A stretch of 28,753 nucleotides of DNA, taken from an uncultured Lachnospiraceae bacterium. Its GTDB lineage: Bacteria > Bacillota > Clostridia > Lachnospirales > Lachnospiraceae. Location: contig CAJUQY010000039.1 in NCBI GenBank assembly GCA_910588815.1, forward strand, positions 1 through 28,753. Direction: 5' to 3'. The translations under genes were made by a program, and so were the position numbers. The notes under the pieces were generated by a model that was not told the origin of the DNA, did not search any database, and saw only the letters and a list, made by a program, of their open reading frames with translations. Position 1 is the stretch's first letter. Every line of letters begins with the position of its first letter. Positions 4,891 through 11,717 of the stretch are shown here, piece by piece.

Positions 4891-7731
4891 ATGGCGAAAA
4901 TGAGAGTGCATGAACTTGCAAAAGAAATAGATAAGAATAACAAGGATGTTTTGGATGTGCTTCAGGCAAACGGCGTCAATGTCCAGAGCCCTTTGAGTGT
5001 CATCGACGAGGATCAGGCGGACATTGTCAGACAGGCGTATGCGCCGAAACCGGTGCCAAAGCCGGAACCGAAACCGGAGCCGAAGCCGGAGGCGGAGGCG
5101 GCGCCGAAGAAGAGGATCACGGCGGTATTCCGGTCTCAGAACAGTTCTCAGGCGGGGAAGGGGCGCTCCGGCGCCCGTCCGGCAGGACCGGCCGGCATGA
5201 GAAGGGCAGGCCAGCCGGCTAAGCCGGCCGGAGGCCGCCCGGCGGGCGCTGCTTCCGGGGCGCGTCCCGCAGGAAGCGGAGGGCAGGCCAGACCGTCGGT
5301 GCGCCCGGTAGGCCCGAAGCCCGCGATGAAGCCGGCTCCTCAGGGGCAGGCTGCACCGGAGGCGCCTGCCAGAAAGAAAGAGGCGGCTCCTGTTTCCAAA
5401 ACGGAGAAGGCGGCTGAGACGAAAAACCGGACAGTGACGCCTGCAAGGAGCGTGGACAGAAGAACTCTTTATAAAGAGGGACAGAATGTTTACAGGGACG
5501 GCCTGCATCCTCTCACGGAGTCGGCAAAGCGTACTGGAGGAGACCGCCCGGGCCAGCGTCCTTCTGACGGGAGGCGTACCGGAGGGGAGCGTTCCGGCCA
5601 GCGCTCTTCAGACGGCGCGAGGAGGCCGTCGGGAGACAGAAATACCGGAAGACCTTATGGAGACAGAAACGAAAGAGGCGCCGGCTCCGGCCAGATGAAC
5701 CGTGACGGACGCAGAGGTGCGGCGCGTCCCGGCGATTCCAGAGGAGGCGCAAGACCCGGGGACGGACGCAGAGGAGGATTTGCGGCAGCTCCAGGCCTTG
5801 ACAGCACCCAGAAAAATCAGGGAAAACAGAAACAAAAGGCCGGAGGCCGCCAGGGCGGAAAGTATGATAAGAAGCAGGGGGACGATTTCGAGAAGCGGAT
5901 ACCCAAGAAGGGGATGAAAGTTCCTGCAAAGCCGGGCTCTAAAGGGGCCGATCAGAAGCAAAAGCCCGCGGTTCCCGAAATTAAGACCATTGTACTTCCT
6001 GAGGTTTTGACGATCAAAGAGCTGGCAGATAAGATGAAGCAGCAGCCCTCCGCCATTGTGAAGAAACTGTTTTTGCAGGGGAAAGTGGTTACCATCAATC
6101 AGGAGATTGATTATGACACGGCAGAAGAGATAGCCATGGAGTTTGAGATCCTCTGTGAGAAGGAAGTCAAGATCAATGTGATTGAGGAACTTCTGAAGGA
6201 TATTGAGGATCCGGAGGAGTCGATGGTTCCCCGTCCGCCTGTGGTCTGCGTCATGGGCCATGTGGACCATGGAAAAACCTCCCTTTTGGATGCCATCCGG
6301 GAGACAAACGTCATTGCCAGGGAGGCAGGTGGAATTACCCAGCATATCGGCGCGTCGGTGGTGGAAATTTCCGGGCAGAAGATCACGTTCTTGGATACAC
6401 CCGGCCACGAAGCCTTCACAGCCATGAGAATGCGGGGCGCTCAGGCCACGGATATTGCGATCCTTGTGGTGGCGGCAGACGACGGTGTGATGCCCCAGAC
6501 GGTGGAAGCCATCAACCATGCCAAGGCGGCAGGGGTGGAGATTATTGTAGCCATCAATAAGATCGATAAACCCAGTGCGAACATCGACCGGGTGAAGCAG
6601 GAGCTGGCCGAGTATGAGCTGGTGCCTGAGGATTGGGGCGGGAGCACCATTTTTGTGCCTGTATCTGCCCACACCAAAGAGGGGATTGAAAATCTGCTGG
6701 AAATGATCCTTTTGACTGCGGAGGTGAAGGAGCTGAAGGCAAATCCTGACCGCAGGGCGAGAGGTTTGGTCATTGAGGCAGAGCTTGACAAGGGCAAGGG
6801 CCCTGTGGCCACGATTCTGGTACAGAAGGGGGTTCTCCATGTGGGAGATGCCATTGCGGCAGGCCCCTGTTACGGAAAAGTCCGGGCCATGATGGATGAC
6901 AAAGGACGCAGGGTGAAGGAGGCGGATCCTTCTACGCCTGTGGAAATTCTGGGCCTGAACGATGTGCCCAGCGCAGGAGAGATCTTTGTCTCCCCTGAGA
7001 CGGAAAAAGAAGCGAGAAGCTTTGCGGAGACCTTTATTTCGGAGGGCCGCGAAAAGCTTCTGGACGATACAAAGGCAAAACTGTCCCTGGACGACTTGTT
7101 CAACCAGATCAAGGCAGGAAATGTAAAGGAACTGGGAATCATTATCAAGGCCGACGTACAGGGCTCCGTGGAAGCGGTGAAGCAGAGTTTGGTGAAGCTT
7201 TCCAACGAGGAAGTGGTGGTGAAGGTTATTCACGGAGGCGTGGGCGCCATCAACGAGTCCGATGTATCTTTGGCTTCCGCGTCCAATGCGATTATTATCG
7301 GCTTCAATGTACGGCCGGATGTCATGGCCAAGTCCGTGGCGGAGCAGGAGAAGGTGGATATCCGTCTGTACAAAGTGATTTATCAGGCAATCGAGGATGT
7401 GGAAGCAGCTATGAAGGGTATGCTCGATCCTGTTTTCGAGGAGAAGGTGATCGGCCATGCGGTAGTCCGTCAGACATTCAAGGCTTCCGGTGTCGGCACG
7501 ATCGCAGGTTCCTATGTGCTGGACGGCAAATTCCAGAGAAACTGCAGCGTGCGCTTAAGCCGCGACGGCGAGCAGCTGTTCGAGGGTGCCCTTGCCTCCC
7601 TCAGACGGTTCAAGGACGATGTGAAGGAAGTGGCCAAAGGCTTTGAGTGCGGGCTGGTATTTGAGGGATTCAACGATATCAAGGAGGACGACATGGTGGA
7701 AGCTTACATCATGGAGGAGGTTCCCAGGTAA
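4891..7731 (+). CDS. infB: Translation initiation factor IF-2
   Basis: IF-2 is the GTPase that brings fMet-tRNA to the 30S subunit and promotes subunit joining. The 946-residue protein has an N-terminal IF2N domain (about 1-50), a very long basic low-complexity linker (about 55-330), a second IF2N domain (about 370-430), then the G domain with GHVDHGKT (456-463), DTPGHEAF (502-509) and NKID (556-559), and domains II, III and the C-terminal tRNA-binding domain. The linker starts with Pro/Lys/Glu repeats and turns into Gly/Arg/Asp repeats. I start at ATG 4891 because GGAGGT (4878-4883) lies seven bases before it; an upstream in-frame GTG at 4864 overlaps ylxQ and lacks support. Confidence 0.97.
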   Translation: MAKMRVHELAKEIDKNNKDVLDVLQANGVNVQSPLSVIDEDQADIVRQAYAPKPVPKPEPKPEPKPEAEAAPKKRITAVFRSQNSSQAGKGRSGARPAGPAGMRRAGQPAKPAGGRPAGAASGARPAGSGGQARPSVRPVGPKPAMKPAPQGQAAPEAPARKKEAAPVSKTEKAAETKNRTVTPARSVDRRTLYKEGQNVYRDGLHPLTESAKRTGGDRPGQRPSDGRRTGGERSGQRSSDGARRPSGDRNTGRPYGDRNERGAGSGQMNRDGRRGAARPGDSRGGARPGDGRRGGFAAAPGLDSTQKNQGKQKQKAGGRQGGKYDKKQGDDFEKRIPKKGMKVPAKPGSKGADQKQKPAVPEIKTIVLPEVLTIKELADKMKQQPSAIVKKLFLQGKVVTINQEIDYDTAEEIAMEFEILCEKEVKINVIEELLKDIEDPEESMVPRPPVVCVMGHVDHGKTSLLDAIRETNVIAREAGGITQHIGASVVEISGQKITFLDTPGHEAFTAMRMRGAQATDIAILVVAADDGVMPQTVEAINHAKAAGVEIIVAINKIDKPSANIDRVKQELAEYELVPEDWGGSTIFVPVSAHTKEGIENLLEMILLTAEVKELKANPDRRARGLVIEAELDKGKGPVATILVQKGVLHVGDAIAAGPCYGKVRAMMDDKGRRVKEADPSTPVEILGLNDVPSAGEIFVSPETEKEARSFAETFISEGREKLLDDTKAKLSLDDLFNQIKAGNVKELGIIIKADVQGSVEAVKQSLVKLSNEEVVVKVIHGGVGAINESDVSLASASNAIIIGFNVRPDVMAKSVAEQEKVDIRLYKVIYQAIEDVEAAMKGMLDPVFEEKVIGHAVVRQTFKASGVGTIAGSYVLDGKFQRNCSVRLSRDGEQLFEGALASLRRFKDDVKEVAKGFECGLVFEGFNDIKEDDMVEAYIMEEVPR

Positions 7732-7758
7732 GGAGGATCCCGGAAGGATGGGTGAAAT

Positions 7759-8181
7759 ATGCGTAAGAACAGCATAAAAAATATCCGCATCAACAGTGAG
7801 GTGCAGCGGGAACTCAGCAACATTATCCGGACGGAGGTGAAGGATCCCAGGATCCATCCTATGACTTCGGTGGTGGCGGTCTCTGTAGCCCCGGATTTAA
7901 AATATTGCAAAGTGTATATCAGTGTCCTCGGAAATGAGGAGGCAGCCAAGGAGACACTTGCGGGCCTTAAAAATGCCGTCGGTTATATCAGGCGGGCCCT
8001 TGCAGGCTCCTTAAATTTGAGAAACACACCGGAACTCCTCTTTATTCTGGATCAATCCATCGAGTACGGCGTCCATATGACGAGACTCATTGATCAGGTT
8101 GTGGGGGCGGAGGATGCACGGGGGCAGGACGTCTCCGAGGCTATGCCGGAGGAGGATGATCCGGAAAGTGAATCAGAATAG
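7759..8181 (+). CDS. rbfA: 30S ribosome-binding factor RbfA
   Basis: RbfA is a KH-like protein that binds the 30S subunit near helix 1 of 16S rRNA during late maturation. The 140-residue sequence shows the family opening (RINSEVQRELSNIIRTEVKDPRI), the VAPDLKYCKVYISVLG strand and the IRRALAGSLNLRNTPEL helix-turn region. The last 25 residues are an acidic Glu/Asp/Ser tail. It begins 27 bases after infB, in the conserved infB-rbfA-nrnA-truB order. Confidence 0.96.
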   Translation: MRKNSIKNIRINSEVQRELSNIIRTEVKDPRIHPMTSVVAVSVAPDLKYCKVYISVLGNEEAAKETLAGLKNAVGYIRRALAGSLNLRNTPELLFILDQSIEYGVHMTRLIDQVVGAEDARGQDVSEAMPEEDDPESESE

Positions 8182-8211
8182 AAAACAGAGAATGAAGGAA
8201 GGGAAAACACC

Positions 8212-9207
8212 ATGGAGAACATAAAGGAGATTCTCGGCGAGGCAGAGAATGTTGTGATCCTGGGCCATGTGAGACCGGACGGAGACTGCGTCGGTTCCTG
8301 TCTGGGACTTAAAAATTATCTGGCCTGCCTGGCTCCGGAGCTTTTCGTGAAAGTGTATCTGGAGGATATTCCGGATTCCTTCTTCTTCCTGAAAGGGGCG
8401 GAGGAGATTAGTCACGACCCTTCGGATGGCAGCGTATATGACCTTGCGATTGCTCTGGATGTCAGTGATAAGGAGCGGCTTGGGGCTTTTGCACCGTATT
8501 TTGAGCATGCGGGAAGAACCGTCTGCATTGACCATCATGTGACCAACCGGGGATTTGCAGGGGTCTCCCACATATGTCCTGATGCCAGCGCCACCAGCGA
8601 GGTGCTTTATACGCTGATGGATGATGAAAAGATAGATAAGGCGGCGGCAGAGTGTCTGTATATGGGGATTATCCACGATACCGGAGTGTTCAAGCATTCC
8701 AACACCAGCGGAGAGACCATGCGGATCGCGGGGAAGCTAATAGAAAAAGGAATTGATTTTTCAGAGATTATTGATAAAACATTTTATGAGAAAACCTACA
8801 AGCAGAATCAGATTCTTGGAAGGATGCTGACGGAGAGCGTTCTTTTTATGGACGGTCTATGTATTTTCGCGGCAGTCCGGAAGAAAAATATGGATTTTTA
8901 TCAGGCCAAGGCGAAGGATCTGGAGGGGATTATTGATCAGCTTCGGGTGACCAAAGGCGTAGAGTGTGCCATTTTCCTGTGTGAAACTTCGCCGCAGGTC
9001 TATAAAGTAAGCATGCGCTCGAATCGGGTGGTGGATGTGAGTAAGATTGCTGCTTTTTTTGGCGGAGGCGGCCATGTCCGCGCGGCGGGCTGTACCATGA
9101 CGGGCTCTGTCCACGATGTGGTCAACAATCTGTCGAAACATGTGGAGGAGCAATTGATGGACGCAGGTCTTTGGGGAACGGGAATCGGCATACAGGAAAG
9201 GGTCTGA
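8212..9207 (+). CDS. nrnA: DHH/DHHA1 phosphoesterase, NrnA-like oligoribonuclease/pAp phosphatase
   Basis: A RecJ-like phosphoesterase of 331 residues. In Bacillus and Mycoplasma such proteins degrade short RNA oligomers and dephosphorylate pAp (3'-phosphoadenosine 5'-phosphate); some relatives hydrolyse cyclic dinucleotide products. Seen here are HVRPDGDCVGS (19-29), the ALDVSD motif, the DHH signature CIDHHVTN (about residue 104 on), GIIHDTGVFKHSNTS, and the C-terminal DHHA1 motif FFGGGGHVRAAGCTM. All expected manganese-binding Asp and His residues are present. It sits between rbfA and truB as in most Firmicutes. Substrate preference (nanoRNA, pAp or pApA) cannot be fixed by sequence. Confidence 0.92.
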   Translation: MENIKEILGEAENVVILGHVRPDGDCVGSCLGLKNYLACLAPELFVKVYLEDIPDSFFFLKGAEEISHDPSDGSVYDLAIALDVSDKERLGAFAPYFEHAGRTVCIDHHVTNRGFAGVSHICPDASATSEVLYTLMDDEKIDKAAAECLYMGIIHDTGVFKHSNTSGETMRIAGKLIEKGIDFSEIIDKTFYEKTYKQNQILGRMLTESVLFMDGLCIFAAVRKKNMDFYQAKAKDLEGIIDQLRVTKGVECAIFLCETSPQVYKVSMRSNRVVDVSKIAAFFGGGGHVRAAGCTMTGSVHDVVNNLSKHVEEQLMDAGLWGTGIGIQERV

Positions 9208-9214
9208 AACAGAC

Positions 9215-10165
9215 GTGGACGGGTTACTGAATGTGTATAAAGAGCGGGGCTTTACCTCACATGACGTGGTGGCGAAGCTCCGCGGAATTTTGAGACAGAA
9301 AAAGATTGGCCATACGGGGACATTGGATCCGGAGGCGGAGGGAGTGCTTCCGATTTGTCTTGGAAAGGCGACAAAGGTCTGCGGGCTTTTGACGGACCGG
9401 GACAAGGAGTACCGGGCTGTACTGCTTTTGGGAAGAGAGACGGACACACAGGATGTTTTCGGAAAGGTTCTTGAGGAGCGTGCCGTGGAGGCAGCGGAGT
9501 CTGTCGTGCGGGACGTTATTATGAGCTTTGTGGGAGAGTACGACCAGGTTCCGCCCATGTATTCCGCACGGAAGGTGGATGGGAAAAAACTGTATGAGCT
9601 TGCCAGGCAGGGGAGAGAGGTGGAGCGGCAGCCGAGACGAGTCTGCATTTATGGGATCACCATTGAGCAGGTGGAGCTCCCGCGGGTGATTATGGCAGTC
9701 CGCTGTTCCAAAGGAACCTATATCCGCACCCTCTGTCATGATATCGGAAAGGTTCTGGGGTGCGGCGGCTGTATGGAAGGGCTGATCAGAACCAGAGTGG
9801 CGGAATTTGGCCTGGAGGAGGCGAAAACGCTGGGACAGATTGAGGATATGCGGGATGCGGGCACCCTGGAGAAACTTGTGATGCCGGTGGACATCCTGTT
9901 TTCCTCCTATCCGGCTTTTTTTGCGGAGGAAAGTGCGGGGAAGCGGCTCTATAACGGAAATCCGATGAAAAAGGCAGAGCTGAAAAAAAAGCAGATGGAT
10001 ATTGGCTTTGATGCACAGCTCGGAGAACCTCCGGAGCAGATCCGGATTTATGACGGCAAAGGGCAGTTTATCGGGATTTATTCCTATGACAGGAGACGTG
10101 AGCTCTACTGTCCCGATAGGTTGTTCTTTACAGAACAGACAGAGATAGCAAAGGAGCAGCCATGA
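9215..10165 (+). CDS. truB: tRNA pseudouridine(55) synthase TruB
   Basis: TruB converts U55 in the T-loop of tRNAs to pseudouridine. The 316-residue protein opens with the family's typical MDGLLNVYKERGFTSHDVVAKLRG and carries the catalytic Asp38 in GHTGTLDPEAEGVLP. The YSARKVDGKKLYELAR and KGTYIRTLCHDIG motifs follow. The start codon is GTG at 9215, seven bases after the nrnA stop; an AGGAAAGG stretch lies about 13 bases upstream, a rather long spacing, so coupling to nrnA translation is likely. The stop overlaps the ribF start (ATGA). Confidence 0.95.
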   Translation: MDGLLNVYKERGFTSHDVVAKLRGILRQKKIGHTGTLDPEAEGVLPICLGKATKVCGLLTDRDKEYRAVLLLGRETDTQDVFGKVLEERAVEAAESVVRDVIMSFVGEYDQVPPMYSARKVDGKKLYELARQGREVERQPRRVCIYGITIEQVELPRVIMAVRCSKGTYIRTLCHDIGKVLGCGGCMEGLIRTRVAEFGLEEAKTLGQIEDMRDAGTLEKLVMPVDILFSSYPAFFAEESAGKRLYNGNPMKKAELKKKQMDIGFDAQLGEPPEQIRIYDGKGQFIGIYSYDRRRELYCPDRLFFTEQTEIAKEQP

Positions 10166-11133
10166 AATTGATTACCGGGCAGACAGAGCTTTTATCTGCT
10201 GGGCTCCGGCCTTCGGCGGTGACACTCGGAAAATTTGACGGGCTTCATCTGGGGCACAGAAAGTTGATCGGAGAGGTGCTCAAGGCAAAAGAAGAGGGGT
10301 TAGAAACGGTGGTATTTACCTTTTCCATACCTCCGAGGGCGTTTACGGAGCGGGAAATGCAGCCGATACTTTTGACCAGACGGGAAAAACGCGCCCACAT
10401 GGAACGTCTTGGCATCGGGGTTCTGGTGGAATATCCCTTTACGGAAGCAGTTTGCCGCATGGAGCCGGAGGATTTTGTGAAGCAGGTTTTAGTGAGAGGG
10501 CTTCAGGTGAAGCGGGTCGTCACAGGACCGGATTTCTGTTTCGGATACCGGAGACGGGGGGATGTAGAGCTTCTGTCACGGCTGGCTGCCGTATATGGCT
10601 ATGAGCTTACGGTAATCGAAAAGGAACGGGATGCAAAAGGGCGGATCATCAGCAGTACACTGGTGAGGGAAGAGCTTGGTCTGGGGCATGTGGAGCAGGC
10701 CAATGAACTTCTTGGCTATCCCTATACGGTGACCGGAGAGGTCGTTCACGGCAATCATCTGGGAAGAACTTTTGGAATGCCTACGATCAACCAGATTCCG
10801 GCGAAGGAGAAGCTTCTGCCGCCGAACGGCGTTTATACGGCAGCCATAGAGATTGACGGGAAGATTTACCGGGGGGTTTCCAATGTGGGCTATAAACCTA
10901 CCATAGAGGGGGATTATCCCAAAGGCGTGGAAACTTATATTTTTGATTTTAACAGAGATTTGTATGGAAAGACCCTGGACGTACAGCTATTTCATTACCA
11001 GAGGAGGGAGCAGAAATTTGCCTCGGTGGAGAAGCTAAAGGCGCAGCTTGTGAAAGATGCCCGGGAAAGCCGGAGTTTTTTTGAGAGGCACCCTCTGGCC
11101 GATGACGGTCTGTGCAAAAAGACAGAAAAATAA
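10162..11133 (+). CDS. ribF: Bifunctional riboflavin kinase/FAD synthetase RibF
   Basis: RibF phosphorylates riboflavin to FMN and adenylylates FMN to FAD. The 323-residue protein has both domains: an N-terminal nucleotidyltransferase domain with LGKFDGLHLGHRKLI, FSIPPRAF, GPDFCFGYRRRGD and ISSTLVREEL, and a C-terminal flavokinase domain with GNHLGRTFGMPTIN, NGVYTA, GVSNVGYKPT and VETYIFDFNRDLYG. Its ATG overlaps the truB TGA by ATGA, so the two are translationally coupled. It is the last gene before the rpsO promoter. Confidence 0.96.
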   Translation: MKLITGQTELLSAGLRPSAVTLGKFDGLHLGHRKLIGEVLKAKEEGLETVVFTFSIPPRAFTEREMQPILLTRREKRAHMERLGIGVLVEYPFTEAVCRMEPEDFVKQVLVRGLQVKRVVTGPDFCFGYRRRGDVELLSRLAAVYGYELTVIEKERDAKGRIISSTLVREELGLGHVEQANELLGYPYTVTGEVVHGNHLGRTFGMPTINQIPAKEKLLPPNGVYTAAIEIDGKIYRGVSNVGYKPTIEGDYPKGVETYIFDFNRDLYGKTLDVQLFHYQRREQKFASVEKLKAQLVKDARESRSFFERHPLADDGLCKKTEK

Positions 11134-11136
11134 CAG

Positions 11137-11165
11137 TTTACAATCAGAAATACATGTGCTATACT
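11137..11165 (+). promoter_or_regulatory. Promoter of rpsO
   Basis: -35 TTTACA at 11137-11142, a 17-base spacer and -10 TATACT at 11160-11165, preceded by an extended TGC. It starts four bases after the ribF stop, so rpsO (and probably pnp) has its own transcription start near 11172 besides any read-through from the operon. Confidence 0.75.
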
Positions 11166-11171
11166 GAATCG

Positions 11172-11258
11172 GTATGAAACTCGGCCGATGCCCGGTGCGA
11201 GGAGTCTCCAACCTGTGCCTGGTATCCGGTGTGACAAAGAATAAGGAGGAAACAGATC
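11172..11258 (+). promoter_or_regulatory. Structured rpsO leader (candidate S15 autoregulatory RNA)
   Basis: The predicted 5' leader of about 87 bases is GC-rich with several nested pairings: CTCG (11180-11183) with CGAG (11198-11201) enclosing a GC hairpin, GGAG-T-CTCC around 11201-11209, and two copies of CCGGTGYGA near 11192-11200 and 11226-11234. Ribosomal protein S15 represses its own synthesis through leader RNAs in many bacteria, by structures that differ between lineages. That this leader does so is inferred from position and folding potential; I do not recognise a specific published class. Confidence 0.4.
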
Positions 11259-11525
11259 ATGATTTCAAAGGAAAAGAAAGCAGAGATTATTGAAGCATAT
11301 GGCAGGAAGCCCGGGGACACCGGTTCTCCGGAGGTTCAGATTGCGATCCTCACGGCCAGGATCACAGAGCTCACCGAACATTTGAAGGTAAACCAGAAAG
11401 ACCATCATTCCAGAAGAGGTCTTTTGAAGATGGTAGGTCAGAGAAGAGGCCTTCTTGACTATTTGAAGAGAAGCGATATTGAGGCATACCGTGAGTTGAT
11501 CGCGCGTCTTGGTATCAGAAAATAA
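11259..11525 (+). CDS. rpsO: 30S ribosomal protein S15
   Basis: S15 binds the three-way junction of helices 20-22 of 16S rRNA early in assembly of the platform. The 88-residue protein has the standard length and signatures: GDTGSPEVQIAILTARI, then LTEHLKVNQKDHHSRRGLL, then RRGLLDYLKRSD and the closing LIARLGIRK. AAGGAGGAA precedes the ATG. It is followed by a hairpin and then pnp, the widespread rpsO-pnp pairing. Confidence 0.98.
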   Translation: MISKEKKAEIIEAYGRKPGDTGSPEVQIAILTARITELTEHLKVNQKDHHSRRGLLKMVGQRRGLLDYLKRSDIEAYRELIARLGIRK

Positions 11526-11544
11526 CGGCGGATTTATTGAACAT

Positions 11545-11571
11545 CAGGGTGGAGAGATTCCACCCTGTTCT
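11545..11571 (+). terminator. Hairpin after rpsO (partial terminator or processing site)
   Basis: CAGGGTGGA (11545-11553) and TCCACCCTG (11559-11567) make a perfect 9-bp stem with a five-base loop. The tail that follows, TTCTCTCAT, is pyrimidine-rich but not a real U-run. Read-through to pnp is therefore likely, and the hairpin could protect or help process the rpsO transcript. Confidence 0.6.
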
Positions 11572-11613
11572 CTCATAATCCTGTGGTTTTTTGAGAAAGG
11601 AACTAGCAGACAT

Positions 11614-11696
11614 GGCGGAATTTACACTCGAGACCACTGAAAAGGGCAGATTTCAGGAGAAATCCGCATTTTTCAGTAGTTTCGATGTCTTCCGCC
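11614..11696 (+). promoter_or_regulatory. Long imperfect hairpin in the pnp leader
   Basis: Three nested complementary blocks fold the whole segment into one stem-loop: GGCGGAA (11614-11620) with TTCCGCC (11690-11696); a 16-base block at 11628-11643 with 11670-11685, containing ACTGAAAA and TTTTCAGT and broken by one mismatch and one G-U; and GATTTC (11649-11654) with GAAATC (11659-11664) around an AGGA tetraloop. It ends nine bases before the pnp Shine-Dalgarno. In Escherichia coli a comparable long pnp leader stem is cut by RNase III and lets PNPase repress its own mRNA. A similar role here is inference. Confidence 0.65.
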
Positions 11697-11717
11697 CCAG
11701 AAGAAAAGGAGAATCTA

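Noticed and set aside
4849..5508. 219-codon Arg/Leu-rich frame on the minus strand
   Set aside because: Mirror of the repetitive, GC-rich IF-2 linker; the low-complexity translation follows from the repeat.
5608..7458. 616-codon open frame on the minus strand
   Set aside because: It lies wholly antisense to infB, whose plus-strand protein is unmistakable. The translation is His/Leu/Arg-rich with no motif and arises from codon bias.
11685..11717. Eleven-codon N-terminal extension of PNPase
   Set aside because: The ATG at 11685 is buried in the leader hairpin without a Shine-Dalgarno; the ATG at 11718 has AAGGAG six bases away and gives the family N-terminus.
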